Source: Symsagittifera roscoffensis
Taxonomy: Eukaryota > Xenacoelomorpha > Acoela > Convolutidae
Assembly: GCF_963678635.1 (NCBI RefSeq)
Contig: NC_087070.1
Span: 8,714,539-8,778,538, forward strand
DNA length: 64,000 bases
Direction of reading: 5' to 3'
Both the position numbers and the translations under genes were made by a program. Positions 1 to 13,319 of this stretch are shown here, piece by piece (within the stretch, counting starts at the first letter, position 1; every line of letters starts with the position of its first letter). The notes under the pieces are model-generated. The model saw only the letters and a list, made by a program, of their open reading frames with translations. It made no database searches and was not told where the DNA came from.

Positions 1-2280
1 TAGTTACGATTTCGATATGCAAGAAAGAGAATATGCAAGAGAAATAGCCCGAAGAAGTATCTGCCTACAAAACTCAACGGGCATCAAAAAGCAATCAATT
101 TTATAGTTTCACAAAGATGGTCATTCACAAAAGACAGTACACGATTTGGTAGCTTGACACCTTTATACAGAATTTCGAAGCCAAACACAAGCGAACTTGC
201 TTTTTTGATAATATGGTCAAGTCTGTTTACATGAAGACAACCAGAGTGGAAAATTGAGAATTTTTTAACTTATGGTGATTTTATGATTACTTCTCAGAAT
301 TTGCTGAAATCTAAATACAATGCAAGGATTCACATATTAATTCAAATCTTTTTCCAGAGCTTTCAACCAGATTTAGCATAGCTACTTAGATAAGCAGTTG
401 AATTCAGTCTTAGCACAAATGTAATCGAATCTTATCGTGTTTTGAAGCTTTCAAAAATTACAATTCTTACTTGGAAAATAACCAAAATTTTTGTGCAAAA
501 ACTCATACCCGTGACTTATGTTGAAGCAAAAAACATGCTAAAATACCTTTATTCCACAATCTACACGTAAAAATTTAGGTTTGTTTACCAGGTAGATAAC
601 GCGCTTTGAGATTTGTTGAAAAAAAAAAAAACTGATACTTTTACACAAAATCAAAAAATTGTCCTTTTTCTTACCAGTCTCTTATCATTAGTACTCTCAC
701 CAATTTTGTTTCTTAAATTATTACAATGTAGACTATGTACTCCATGTTAGTACGTATTTGGTAGACTGAATGTTTCATTCCCTAACTTAAAATAGGCGGT
801 CTTCTTCGACCCGCCCCCCTTCTCACTCCCCCACATCAGATCCAACATCTACTACAATCCGGTTAACTACATACTTCCAATTGCAATAGGGCGGCCACTT
901 TTTTTAAAAGAAAACCTGATGGAAACTATCGAGATAACGCCATTTTTCAGGTGTCATGGCAGAAGTTACAGTAGGGCGGAAAAATTATTATTACAATCGA
1001 AGATGAAAAGGAGGGAAGTTTTTCGAGAGTGCAAGTATTATAAATGGCTCTCTACGAAATAACATGGGTAAAAAAATATAAGAGCTTGAATTCTTTAAAA
1101 ACGTGGTGAGCACATGTTCATTAGTGATTTTATTGGATTCCAACTATCGTTTGTGGGACCAAAAAATCATGTTGTTAACATTTTTGTAGAGACAATTAGT
1201 CTGAGTGGATAATTCTTACCTGGGAAAGCGAAGGAACCCGATACTTGTGAAGGAACCCGATAGCTCACCTAATATTTACCTAGTGACTTTAATCAAGTGT
1301 ATTTGAGCAAAAACTGGATTCTACTGATTCCAAAAAATGCAAACGAAATCCTTAGATTGTAAGTTAGATCCGCAATTTGATTTATCTAGCGTGCAAAAAA
1401 GTGATTTTGAGGAACACAAGCTTAACCAATGTCAGTGTAATTCACGATCAAATCTGAACTCTTTAGTAACGAAACTTGGAGCTATAGATAAATTTTAGAC
1501 AATCACAATTTTTAATCTTTTTGTTAAAGACGACAATTTTGGTTTAGCTTTTCAATTTGAATAACCGTTTTTGGTTTTTCATGCGAAATCTAATCATGTT
1601 CAACGTCAAAAGGTCGGATTTTGGTATTAAACCAATCAGTATAATTTAGTTTTACTTCTGACTTTCAACCCAGTATTTTTCTCATGTGAAATTTTTCAGA
1701 GTCAATATCACGTTAAGAATAAGTTTCTAATAATTAATTAGTTTTTCATTTTTTTTCATGAATGATTGCAACATAATTCATGAAATCAGACAGAAATGGG
1801 GAGAAAAAACAGTACTGCTTGGAACTGGTGTTTACGAAGTGACTATTTTACCGTTTTAATCCACTAAATTGTCTTCTTTCTTGAATGTTTCGAGATAAAG
1901 CAATGCAATGAGATTTGAGCACAAGATGACGATGAGCTGATACCAAACTTCAGTTTAGCGGCAAATTTCTCCCGTTAAAACGAAGGTGCACTCAGTTGAT
2001 CAAAAAATCAACTTTTTTGATAAGCTGATTCTAGTTAGACCATCATAAAATGATTCGAGCAATGGCTTATAAAGTTTATACTATTCTTGTTCAGTCTTTA
2101 AAACACAACTTCAAAGTCATTCAGTCATCTCATATATTCCCGTCAATTACTCGTTCCCTTATTCTGAAAAGTCAATCAGTCATCTCAAGTTAATTCCGCC
2201 ATTCAGTCGTTTCTCACTTCAACCTTTCTTCATCTTATTTTAAAATTTTTCGTTCAATTCATCATGCTAAGCGGAAATTT
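1..2280. other. no gene seen
   Basis: AT-rich sequence on both strands with only short open frames. A small doubled GAAGGAACCCGATA near 1.22-1.26 kb is the only structure noticed. Confidence 0.5.
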
Positions 2281-2289
2281 TGTTTTTTA

Positions 2290-3180
2290 GGAACCAGTAG
2301 GAGAGTTTGTGGCGATAACTTCCCTCTGGAAAAAAGCAACATTTTAAAATCAAAAATCATCAATTGGTGCGTACAAAATAATTGATATGAATGGCGGGGA
2401 AGCGCTATACGAATTTCCGGGATGCGCATCCCTGAAGAAGGAGAAGAAAAGGCAGCCGCTTGGGATATAAGAATTTTCCACAAACACAATAATGCTTCTG
2501 TCATCAGCAGAATTCGAGAAAAAAATAAAGCAGCTATTTTACAGAGGGCTGCACAGGAACTCGATGGTACGCTGGGAGTGACAAAAAAAATCATCAGCAT
2601 CGACCCTTTTTTATTCTAGTGCTCAGTTGTTTTGTCAAAGAACCACAGCACACAGCTGTGCATGAACCATCAAACAGTGGCACGAGGATTTTATAAGCTA
2701 GGTACTCCAATTTGAGAAACGAGATATACGCCGAGACACACTGCCCGACATATACAGAAAAAAAATATGAATAAGGATGCCCAAAAATGTATAGCCGAAC
2801 AACAACACTCCGAGCCCAAGGCCAGAGAAAACAGGCATGGGAGAAAAACAACAGGAGGTTGTTTCGAGTCCTCAGACAACCAAACAACGTTCCGTTGAGT
2901 TTTGCACCAAGACGCATGGTTGATGCACAGTGCAAACCATGACTGACTATCTTGTACAAGGGAGTGAAAACCTTTGTAGATTTTTTGCACGTAAATCTTA
3001 TAATTTCACTTCACGAAGAAACGAGCAGTTGATTAAATGTTTTCTTTCTATCGAGGCAGCGGGTATGCCTTTGGACCCAGATATTTCTAATGATTCAGCG
3101 GATTTGCAGTTTTTCAAAAGAAAGAAAAAGGAATTTTTTCTGAGGAATGATTTTTGTTGTCAGTTTCCTTCATTCTGAGT
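2290..3180 (+). pseudogene. coding-like stretch, unidentified
   Basis: One plus-strand frame reads GTSRRVCGDNFPLEKSNILK then, after stops, MRIPEEGEEKAAAWDIRIFH (2422-2619) and more protein-like text to about 2950, interrupted by about five stops. A second frame (2930-3178, ...LIKCFLSIEAAGMPLDPDIS) continues it. A TTTTTTAG acceptor-like site precedes 2291. Base composition is higher in G+C than the surroundings. I do not recognise the protein; it could be an old gene copy or a mobile-element remnant. Confidence 0.3.
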
Positions 3181-4139
3181 ATATTTCATCGTCTTGAGCA
3201 TCGATTGTTGGCCTGTTTAAGGGTCAAGAATCGTTTTACAGCTTCTAGGGCACCAGCCAAAGCAATCTTACATAGTTCACGACTACTTATAAAAATAAGC
3301 AGTTGGGTCTCTAATCCCTCAAAAAAACGTGATTGCAACTAGAAATGGGGAAAAATTACAATTGTAAATATTCTTAGTGACATATATATATATATCGAAA
3401 ATCGAATTTTTGAAAAATTGCATCCTAGAAAGTTCTCAAACTTATTTTAATTTTATTATTATAGTTAACGTGATTATGGTCAGTTTTAGTTGCGATTTAG
3501 TTTTAGTTTTAGTTACCCTGTTTTGTCAATTAATGATCCTTTGTTGACCAATGGAATTTTACAATTTCCATAAAAAATTAAATTTTCTCTGCCTTTCCGA
3601 AAATTTCGAAAACTTTGCTTCTTGAGGAGTGTCCTAGATCGGACTTGTTTTTTTTTTACTACTTACGCTAATGATACAGACTGTTTCTCTTTCTCCTTTT
3701 TTGAACTTTTTGGTGCTTGAACTGTTTTACCGCGCCATTTAAAACTACTCTAAAGTTACTCGCCAACTATAATTTTTCAAAATTGTTGTAGCCCTAATAA
3801 ATTAAACTATGAGACTTTGTGGCTATTAAAGATTCTCAAGCAACCACTTTTTTGATTGAGCTTACCCAGCTTCTACCAGATAGCCACAAAGCGATGACTT
3901 GACGTTTGAAGATTGATAATTTTCAGTCAGGTTCAAATAAGTGAACATACCACTTTATTTATCTGTGTGAATAGATAATATCAACTGAAATTCTAATTAA
4001 ATTTCAACAAAAAAAAACAAATTTCTGGTTTGACCACATTCAGATCACAACAAAAAGCTTAAAATTTTTTATACAGACTTACTGAGCTTTGTTCAAATAA
4101 CTTTGATACCCCGAAACTAAAAGGAGATGAAAAAATTCA

Positions 4140-5950
4140 AATTCAACTTCGCAGCTTCTTTTGTCGTCTGCTCATCACTGCTTCATGGCTTGGTCTTGTG
4201 AAGCGCCATTTTTTCCTTCGTTTCTTCGCTGTCTTCAATGACTTCTCTCAGCATCTCGACAAGGTTGAGGGCCGTACCCAAAATTTCTTGTTTGGACAGC
4301 CTTTGCTAGCAGCAAGGGTATAATGCCTAAGATATTTTTCTTCTCTCGATTCGGTAGACACTGCTGTGTTAGCACAGGCTTACTTTTTGCTCCATTTCTA
4401 TCATCTGCTTATAATGCATTCCAGCTACACACTTCACAGCAAAAATCCCAACGTTCCTATACGGCAAGCGCGGTCCTCTACTTCGTTAATAAGCTTAAGA
4501 TGATCGTTAGTTTTTGGGGTTTTCTCGCTCATGTCATTTCTAAAGCTTTCGGAATCTTCAACTTTTTACAGTTGATTCTAAATGTTTCAAATTGGCCAGT
4601 GTAGTTCAAACTGCTCAGGTGCTTCCGTCTAGTATCATTTTTTACTGCTCGCTACGTGAGCCCTACTGCTATAATAGCACCCACGAGCAATATAGATACA
4701 GGCGTCGCTTCATAGGGAACCCCCCTAGAAAAAAATTCTCCAGAGTCACTAGGTTTACATGTTGGTACAAGAACGTCTGCTCCATGGAGTGACAAAGGCA
4801 TTCCCCATGGATCAACATGATGTACTTTCTAGCTATTTCCTAGCTTTCGTCAAACTTCGGGAAATTGATCGGCAGCACTCCACTCGTCGTCTGTTTTCAA
4901 AAACTGTCACGTTCCCTCGCTCATTTTGATAAAAATTTTCTCGCAGTGTCTCTTTCAGCTTGTTTCTAGATCTCTCCAGGGCAGCCAGAAGAGTCTTTAA
5001 TCAGTATTCATGTAACCTTTCCGACGTTTTGGCCAATCTCACACACTTAGGTACCGATAAAATTGATCGATCAACAATAAATGTGTCCTGGCATCCATGT
5101 CATTCTGTAATTTCAACCAGTAAACCTATGATACTCTTCAAACATCCACTCTTTTGCTGTGTCTGTATTTTTCCAGTAAGCAATTCCACACTTAGAGATG
5201 TCACGATCTCGTGCCGCTGCTTCAGGAGCTCCAATGATTCGTCGAGCTTGCCATGCTAAAATCCCAAAGTTTAAGTCAATCACTCTATGACAAACCGCGA
5301 TCAAATGGCAGTCCCCTGTTGGGGAGTTCTCTTCTGGTGTTTCAGTTGGTGGTAATTCATTCTGCACTTCTAACGTCAAATCTAATAACGGATGAACCAC
5401 AGCTAAATCAACTGGGCTTTTGTTGATGTTCAGCTTCTGTTCAACGCCAATAGTTATGTCCCAGATCAGACTTTTGTTCAGATGTGGACACCATGAGGGC
5501 CTCAGAAGCTCTCACGTAGTCATTTTGACAGGTCTTCAACTGAAAGAGCGACGAACAGTACTCAAAGCTTACATGTCCTCTCAGCCGTTGAACCGAGGGT
5601 TTGACCACTCATTCCTCCAGAATCACGTTCAGCTATATTGCTCTGATGTCAACACCGCCATCTCTTGTAGACGATTAAACCACATTTTGCTTGAAATCGA
5701 AATATGCGTCCTGGCCGACGAAGGGATTTTACGCTAACCCGGGCATACAAAGTTGAATGGTTTTCGGTTTCCCAACTTTAGGTATCTCGACTAATCTCGA
5801 AGTTCTTCCAGTTTGTGTGAGTTCACTTACTTGAAACTCTTGGTACAGCTCCAACAAGGCTCTCAATAAGATCCCATCAAGTTTTACGACTCCTTGTCTG
5901 ATGGCTTGCAAAAATATATTGAACACAGGAGCGGAAAAAAGATCCAAGAC
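4140..5950 (-). pseudogene. coding-like stretches, unidentified
   Basis: Three minus-strand pieces look like former protein: 5947-5729 (GVVKLDGILLRALLELYQEF), about 5490-5113 (VDLNFGILAWQARRI... type text with PPTETPEENSPTGDCHLIAV) and about 4310-4150 (EILGTALNLVEMLREVIEDS). They are in order on one strand but separated by stops and frame changes. The family is not recognised. The G+C content is above that of the flanks. Confidence 0.28.
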
Positions 5951-6739
5951 AGAATTTTTTTATTTATTTGGCCCAGGCTCTTACGGAATCATCTTAAGCA
6001 ATCAACTCTCGATGGGTTTTCATCAATTTCAGTTGCTGATCGTTCGAACTGGATGTATCGTCAGCTTTGAATTCACGTCGTGCCAAAGCATGAGGTGAAC
6101 CCTAGCTGAGTTTCTCGCTTTCAACAAATTCAAATAGCCGCCATAAAATCTTTCCAAAGTGTTTTTTTTTCCAACTTTATTGGTGTTTTTCGGGTCCGAA
6201 AAAAAAGTAAAAAGATAGCACTGGGAAAAGTTTAATAGTAGTCGTTGATTAGTAATAGTATGCCCTACTATTCGCTTACTTATCTAAACTGAAAACCTTA
6301 ACTCATTGGAATCATTACAAATTTTTTCAGAATTGTAGCCGAATGCTAATATAAAAAGTGTAACAAACCCGAAAATTGTTAAAAAAGGTTGTTCCCGGTG
6401 TCCTGATAGCTTTTCGTGTTTCTGGAATACGTCGATTTGCTTGCCATTCTGCCACTGGCAAAGTATCATTAACGTGCTTAAATACTAAAACACCACTTAA
6501 AAAATAAACATGACCTTCAATTCTTTGATCAAGAATGACTAAAATCAATTTTATGTTTTAACATTTTTTTGGTCATGTTTTACATTTTTTGTTACACTGT
6601 TAATTATTTTTATTTTTTTGTCTTAAGATAAAATGTCTTCCTGTCTTTTTAGGATAAAAAAGTTTTTTTTCTTTATTATCCATTCTTCATGTTTAATTTT
6701 ACGGTTTCTCTTTAATTATTTTTGGTCACAGAGCATTGG

Positions 6740-7200
6740 TAGAAGCGGGCTCCTGACTTCCCACCTAGCCCTGCGACCCTCGTACTTTGCGGTCTCAATT
6801 AAGTTGAAAATCGAAACTGAACAAGAACGAGTATCCGAGTTCTCCGGCTAGCCCAATAAAGGACAATAAGGCCTCAAGCTCGAGCATCCATCGGAGTGGA
6901 GGCTTCGTCACTAAAGTATTTGCTGATCCAGGTGGTCAATTGCTCTTAGCATACCTCACCAAGAGCGCCATAAAAACACCTATGTATCAGTTTCCCTGAA
7001 CTTACACAGCAACGGAAAGTTTCAATTGATGACTGGCACCAAGGCACCGATACTCCGATTCCAAAATTCCTGAGAGATAAAGTCGTTATTCTCTCTTCTC
7101 GAGGGTTTGCATTGGTCTTGAGTCTGCCACTAAACCTTCCGGTCTCATTCACTTCAGGCACGCACATTCTTGTCGGGCGAGTGCGTCAAGTCGGTAAGCT
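6740..7200. other. G+C-raised segment without an identifiable product
   Basis: The segment is visibly richer in G+C than its flanks and has a 73-codon minus-strand frame (7167-6946) without family motifs. It may be an old repeat or gene remnant. Nothing more can be said. Confidence 0.25.
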
Positions 7201-7657
7201 TATTCTGTAGTTTCACAAAAACATTCGAAGTCCTTTACGTCGTAATTGGATGTTGTGCGTGTTCTCAAGTGCGTGTTTGTATTAGTTATGCGAAGTTCCG
7301 AGCCACAAATTGAAGTTTTTGAAAAATCAATTTCTGGAATAATCTGATCCCCCATTTTTATCATTTTCTAATAATTAACAAGCTTAGGATCAATTTTCGT
7401 TGCATCTACAAGCTTCGCGGTGCTTTCTGGAAAAATGACACACTGAGTGTCCCAATTCATCATTTTTTCCCGACGTTTTCGGCAATGAACAAATGCATTA
7501 GCTTGATGACAAAAATTTAGGGCAAATAGTCAATTTGGTTCAAGTTAAAACTGAATTTAGAAAATTCGTGGTTTATCATCCACGCAGCATGCTGCTAGGT
7601 TGTAGGGCAGCATAACCTCAGAACGTTTTGGATGGAACTATACTGGTATTTCTGTGA

Positions 7658-7879
7658 TTGGTGAAAATGGATTTTGTTGCCAGCAAAAACGAACGTGAGC
7701 TGGACACTCTGATCAAATCCCTCAACTTCAGAAAGCAAAAAGGTTTGCTCGAGGATGCAGTCCGACGCCTAACAAAAGCATGCCGAGGCAGATATGCCGT
7801 CGAAGACAATTACGGAGATGTTTTTCCCTATAATATGGCGCGTTCACTGAAATTTCTTCATAGTTATATTTCGAATTAA
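7658..7879 (+). pseudogene. short coding-like frame, unidentified
   Basis: A 73-residue frame with charged, helix-prone text (KNERELDTLIKSLNFRKQKG). No splice sites or family motifs support it as a live gene. It could be a remnant exon. Confidence 0.2.
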
Positions 7880-9053
7880 CTACTTGAACTGTTTGCTTTT
7901 TCGGCTTCTCTAAATTAAACGTATTCTTTTTCATATATGCAGTATCCAGTGTGGATCCTGAAGTTATTTTGGCCCGTTTTTTTGTCATTCCGTTCATAAA
8001 CAACTGTTCATTGCGAGTAAGAAACAACGGATGAATTGCTGCTGCAGTGAAGCAGAAAAAAAATTAAAAACTGGAACAGCTACAGCTGAATCAAAAATTC
8101 ATTTCAGAAACATAAAACTTTTCATGGGAAAGTTGCATTATTAATTTGTTCTGATCTGTTCTGTTGTTTTCGCATAATGCAAATTTTGCGATGAAGGCTT
8201 GAATGAAACAAGTTTATTTTAATTGAACTGAAACGTAATGAACTTTTGATTTAATTTATTTCAAATAGTTCAATTGATTCAAACTGATAATGGCTGAAAT
8301 AGTTTTCTTCAGTTTGCATAGTTGGCAGGATTCGTGATCAAATTGGAGGTATATTGAGGACAGGAATTTTGTATCGAAGCTGAGGGCAAGTTTGCAGAAA
8401 TTGAAATCGTGCGTTCAAAAAGGTGCTGAACTAGTAGCAGTAAATGAGATTAAACTGGCTCGTGACCACCTGGTGAATAAAAAATTTGTTCTAAACTGGT
8501 TGTATTTCATGTAACTCGAATCCGAAAACAAAATGCGGATTCTGCTTAGAATTTGAGAATTCCGTTCAGAATTTGACGATTCCGCAACGAATCAATTTTA
8601 CTAAATACATGTTTACTATTTGCTTGAGGTTTTCACAAACTGTTCCGGAATCCGCAAAGTCGCCTGTTTTTGGAGCGATGTTGGACGGTACAGCTTCTTA
8701 GGCAGGTACTTGTTTGTGGCATCTAAATCAATCAAACAACACAATAAACAATAATCAAAAATGTTATAAGCAATTATTTTTCAAAAATGCTTTGGGCAAC
8801 TAAGGCGGATTTTGGATGAGAACTTTTAATTATTCGTTATATTGGTACATGATACTCGTTCCGGTTAAAAAAAGCATTTCCACTGCCTGGTCCTTTTTGA
8901 GTTTGAACGAAACAAAAATATTTGGCACTATCAAAATGCAATCTGAGAACAAACTGATTTTTTAAGTGGTTTGTTATTATAATACATTACTTCGCCACGT
9001 CAAGCAATTTGCCACAACAGCTTTGAAAATTGATCGATTTTCGAAAACAGAAG

Positions 9054-9795
9054 GTTTCGGAATTATGAAATTTGAAGAGAGGGGAGAAGAGAAAGAGCCA
9101 AGAAATGATCATTCATGTTTCTTTAAAAATCATGATTAGGAATTTTGTAATATATTCGAAATTCAGTTTTTGAGTGACGATGCTTAAAATTGTGATTTTG
9201 ACTTTACAAAACTGCGGCAAAAACAGCAAAAAATCACGAGAAGGCAATCTTACCCGCCAAAAATCAAAAGTCAATTGATTGAATAAAACGAACAAGAATT
9301 TTCATGCTCAATCAAGCGGCTAACTTTTGAAGACCAAATCTCGGTATGTTATATATTCAGAATTTGAAAACATAATGGTCAAAATTGGACCAAATGGACT
9401 CGAATTCGAAAATTTTCTCTGTAAAATATCCATTTTCATACACCGTTTTGGACAATATTCACTTAAATATTTTCTTCAAATCTTTCACAATGACCTAGAG
9501 AAAAAGATTTAATTTCAAGCATTTAATGTCTTTTTCAGGGTACGAAAGTGCCCGTTTTCACCATCAGCGTTAGATTTTTCAAAACGCGTGAAAATGGAAG
9601 ACACAGCTGAGTTTTGTATGGTTGATAAGCTTAAAAACTTACAGAAATATACGGGCCAAAAATTTCCCTTCTGTCCATACTCTGAAAGTTGCGCCAAGTT
9701 AGAATTCTTAGAACAATAAGGATGAACCACACACTTCGCAAAGGTTCGCAAACGATCCAAATTCAACACATTCTGATTGGTATTTTTCATGGAAA
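9054..9795. repeat. interspersed repeat A, copy 1
   Basis: 742 bp starting GTTTCGGAATTATGAAATTT and ending ATTTTTCATGGAAA, over 95% identical to 11530-12274. Here it stands without the flanking B repeat. No coding potential or clear terminal inverted repeats. Confidence 0.92.
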
Positions 9796-10084
9796 CCGTT
9801 TTTTCAGATTGCATCAAGTTTTGGGAACATTGATAATCACAAAAACAGATCTCTCGGCAGTTTCACGAAAAGATGTAGCAAGGTTGATGAAATATTAACG
9901 ATTGGTCAGGGTATTTTTAACTCCTTAAACTGGTTTCCGATTTGAATTTTTACCGCCCATTTGTAAACGATAATTTTATCAAAGAATTTTTTAGTCGCAG
10001 AAAATCTACAGCTATCTATTTGCACCAGTCGCGCAATCTCTTATTCGTTGGCGCAACAACTTTTTAGCTATGCTATTCAAGGGC

Positions 10085-10390
10085 AAATTTCTGGGGGCGG
10101 ATTTTCAAAAAATTATTGAAAATTTTGTCGACTTTTTTCCCCGAAGCACTAAAAAAGACCCTGTTTTGGTCAAATATTTTGAAAAACCAGGTTAAAAAAG
10201 ACGTTTTAGGCACTTTTTAGAAAGTTTTAAGCAAAAAATCGCGTTTTTCCGGCGCCCGCTCCCACCTCAAAATTAATAAATGTTGGCGCCAAAGGCGCCT
10301 TCAGAAAATTTTTAGGGTCCGTCACCAAATATGGATATCTTAAAATAGTCAAAAGGGGGACCCTTTGGGTCGGTAGGGGGTCGAATGCCG
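10085..10390 (+). repeat. degraded relative of the hAT-type MITE at 38696
   Basis: Shares GGGGGCGGATTT at the start, a central TTGGCGCCAAAGGCGCCTT-like segment, TTTAGGGTCCGTCA and GGGTCGG..GGGGTC with 38696-38965. The 3' inverted end is missing. Confidence 0.65.
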
Positions 10391-10639
10391 TGTTTTCTTA
10401 CGACTGAAATTAAACTACTCATTCAAGATAGTTATTGCAGTTTTGATAATCATATGTCTCATCAGTACTAGAAAATCAATTTAGGGTGGGAGAAAAAATG
10501 TATTTTCCCAAGCTTACTTTGAATTGAGTCTAAATTCGTTCAAGTTAACCGTTTTACTGAAGAAAATAAAATTAAACCATTATTTTGTGAAATTATTAGC
10601 ATACAAATGCAATCCCGCATACAAAATGTTTAAACCAGT

Positions 10640-10860
10640 TTTTATTTGCGCGTTCCCGCACCGAGCGCCCGTGGATTCTAATCGATTATAATGGATTTCC
10701 GAGATTAAAATAACCATATATTCATTACAGATGTTATGTACTTTTAATGGATTATAATCGATTATTTTGTAAATTTATAGATAATGATCATATTATGACA
10801 ACCTTATCGATTATGAACTGCATATTTTATAGAAAAATAATTTTCCAAACTAATACGTTC
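10640..10860. repeat. partial relative of the AATCGATTATAATGG element
   Basis: Contains several copies of AATCGATTATAATGG-type text and a GTTCCCGCACCGAGCGCCCG start that resembles the left end of the element at 23742-24624, but lacks its G-rich core. Confidence 0.5.
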
Positions 10861-11326
10861 TTGGGGAGAAAATTCTACCGTCGGTCACTTAGGTGGTGAG
10901 ATTGTACTGTTGATCCCTAATCACAATTTGGAAAAGATTAAAGCTAAAACTCATGTTAGAGGAAAAAGCGCTAATCAAAATCTCAAAAGCTTCAATATGT
11001 TTTAGGGACAACTTCCTTGACCAGTTAATTAGCAGTGGTTCATCAGAAAACGCAGGCTCGCCGTATCAGCTATTGCCCAGGATCATACTGCATTGAAAAT
11101 TCATCAAAAAGCCAAAAATGAAAGGTTAATTAGTACAGTTACCATTAAGCCGTAAAAACAGTTTCTCACAGTTCGAAAATTTAGCATTTCAAATCATTGT
11201 TCTGAAAACTTTTATGGCATTTTTTCAAACGATTTTGTAGGATTATCTTATGTGATTATCTGGCTATTTTCTAATCCCCCTCATGTTTGATTTCTCACTA
11301 GCCGGAAAAAAACATCTACATAATCT

Positions 11327-11533
11327 AAAAAATTTCATTGCTAAACTAGTTATCTTTCTAAAACACTTTTTTTGGTTTCTGCGATTCGTAGAGGATCTAT
11401 CCAGCGGCTCTTTTCCAGTCCCCCCCCCCCCTTTGTTAAATTACAAAAAGAGATGTTCAAAAATTGTTCACACGGCAATTTTCATGTTAGAAATGTTGTG
11501 AAAATTTGTTCAGCTGTTCACGCTGACACGTTT
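11327..11533. repeat. repeat B, copy 1
   Basis: About 205 bp starting near AAATTTCATTGCTAAACTAG and ending GCTGACACGTTT, repeated in direct orientation at about 12274-12474 on the other side of repeat A copy 2. Confidence 0.9.
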
Positions 11534-12274
11534 CGGAATTATGAAATTTGAAGAGAGGGGAGAAGAGAAAGAGCCAAGAAATGATCATTCGTGTTTCTTT
11601 AAAAATCAGCTGTTAGGAATTTTGTAATATATTCGAAATTCAGTTTTTGAGTGACGATGCTTAAAATTTTGATTTTGACTTTACAAAACTGCGGCAAAAA
11701 CAGCAAACAATCACGAGAAGTCAATCTTACCCGCCAAAAATCATAAGTCAATTGATTGAATAAAACGAACAAGAATTTTCTTGCTCAATCAAGCGGCTAA
11801 CTTTTGAAGACCAAATCTCAGTATGTTATATATTCAGAATTTGAAAACATAGTGGACAAAATTGGACAAAAATGGACCCAAATTTGAAAGTTTTCTCTGT
11901 AAAATATCCATTTTCATACACCGTTTTGGACAATATTCACTTAAATATTTTCTTCAAATCTTTCACAATGACCTAGAGAAAAAGATTTAATTTCAAGCAT
12001 TTAATGTCTTTTTCAGGGTACGAAAGTGCCCGTTTTCACCATCAGCGTTAAGTTTTTCAAAACGCGTGAAAATGGAAGACACAGCTGAGTTTTGTATGGT
12101 TGATAAGCTTAAAAACTTACAGAAATATACGGGCCAAAAATTTCCCTTCTGTCCATACTCTGAAAGTTGCGCCAAGTTAGAATTCTTTACAACAATAAGG
12201 ATGAACCACACACTTCGCAAAGGTTCGCAAGCGATCCAAATTCAACACATTCTGATTGGTATTTTTCATGGAAA
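11530..12274. repeat. interspersed repeat A, copy 2
   Basis: Matches copy 1 at 9054-9795 with a handful of substitutions and short indels; flanked on both sides by repeat B in the same orientation. Confidence 0.92.
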
Positions 12275-12474
12275 AAAATTTCATGCTAAACTAGTTATCT
12301 TTCTAAAACACTTTTTTTGGTTTCTGCGATTCGTAGAGGATCTATCCAGCGGCTCTTTTCCAGTTCCCCCCCTTTGTTAAATTACAAAAAGAGATGTTCA
12401 AAAATTGTTCACACGGCCATTTTCATGTTAGAAATGTTGTGAAAATTTGTTCAGCTGTTCACGCTGACACGTTT
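12274..12474. repeat. repeat B, copy 2
   Basis: Direct repeat of 11327-11533 with a shorter C-run, abutting the end of repeat A copy 2. Confidence 0.9.
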
Positions 12475-12479
12475 TAATG

Positions 12480-13319
12480 CAGTTCATAACATTAAAAATT
12501 ATTTTAAAAAGACTTTCATGTAATGAATTTCAGAAAAAATGAAAAGGGGGGGAAACTGGAAAAGAGCCTATCCAGCCTGTCTAAGCTTAGTCCAAAAGTC
12601 TTATTTGCCCACATTCCAGACTGAGTTAATTTGTTGAGCAAAAGCTCTTTTTGTTGCGTCTCAAGACCCTTTTTTGCGTCTAGAACTGAAACTAGAGGTT
12701 GTGGTAGACCTGAAACTAGAGGTCAAGTGAGAGCTCGTCCTCACACACTATCATTGCCATCATTTGCGGGGTGGGTTGGAAAAAATAGAAATCGCCATAT
12801 GACACTTTACTGGCTTACACGCTTGTGTACATAAATAATGAACTAGATATTCTCTTCATCTATAAAAATTAAACTGTTATTCGATAAGAGGTTGGATGTT
12901 TTGTTCCGACGTTTGTAAGGAAAGTAACGGAATAATTGTGCTCGGGGAATTTTTTTTCCTCAGACAAATTTTGATTTTTTAACTAGCTCTTTTTGACTGA
13001 ATTTCTTATATCATTCAAAAGGTATTGCTGTCCCGAAATCTGAGGCCCTGATAAGACCAGTCTTGTTCCTTTTACCACCACCTCCTAATTGTTGAAGTCA
13101 AATGATTCTTCCAATTTTCCGGTTACAATTGTTAATCAATTTCGAAAAAATAAAGGGTTAAGCACATAACTGATGCTCTTGCAAGGTCATTGGGGCGCCT
13201 AAAAAGTCAACAATGAATTGATTCAAAACCTATCAATTTCGGACTTGACCTTGGTTCGCAAAAAGCAAGCTGTTCTAACAATGAAATTGTGTGCAATCTA
13301 AGTTGTTTCCATAGGTTGC
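12480..13319. other. no gene seen
   Basis: Mixed sequence with a 67-codon frame (12631-12834) that lacks family motifs and splice support. Nothing else stands out. Confidence 0.45.

Noticed and set aside
3382-3395. (TA)n stretch
   Set aside because: Only seven units, no further structure.
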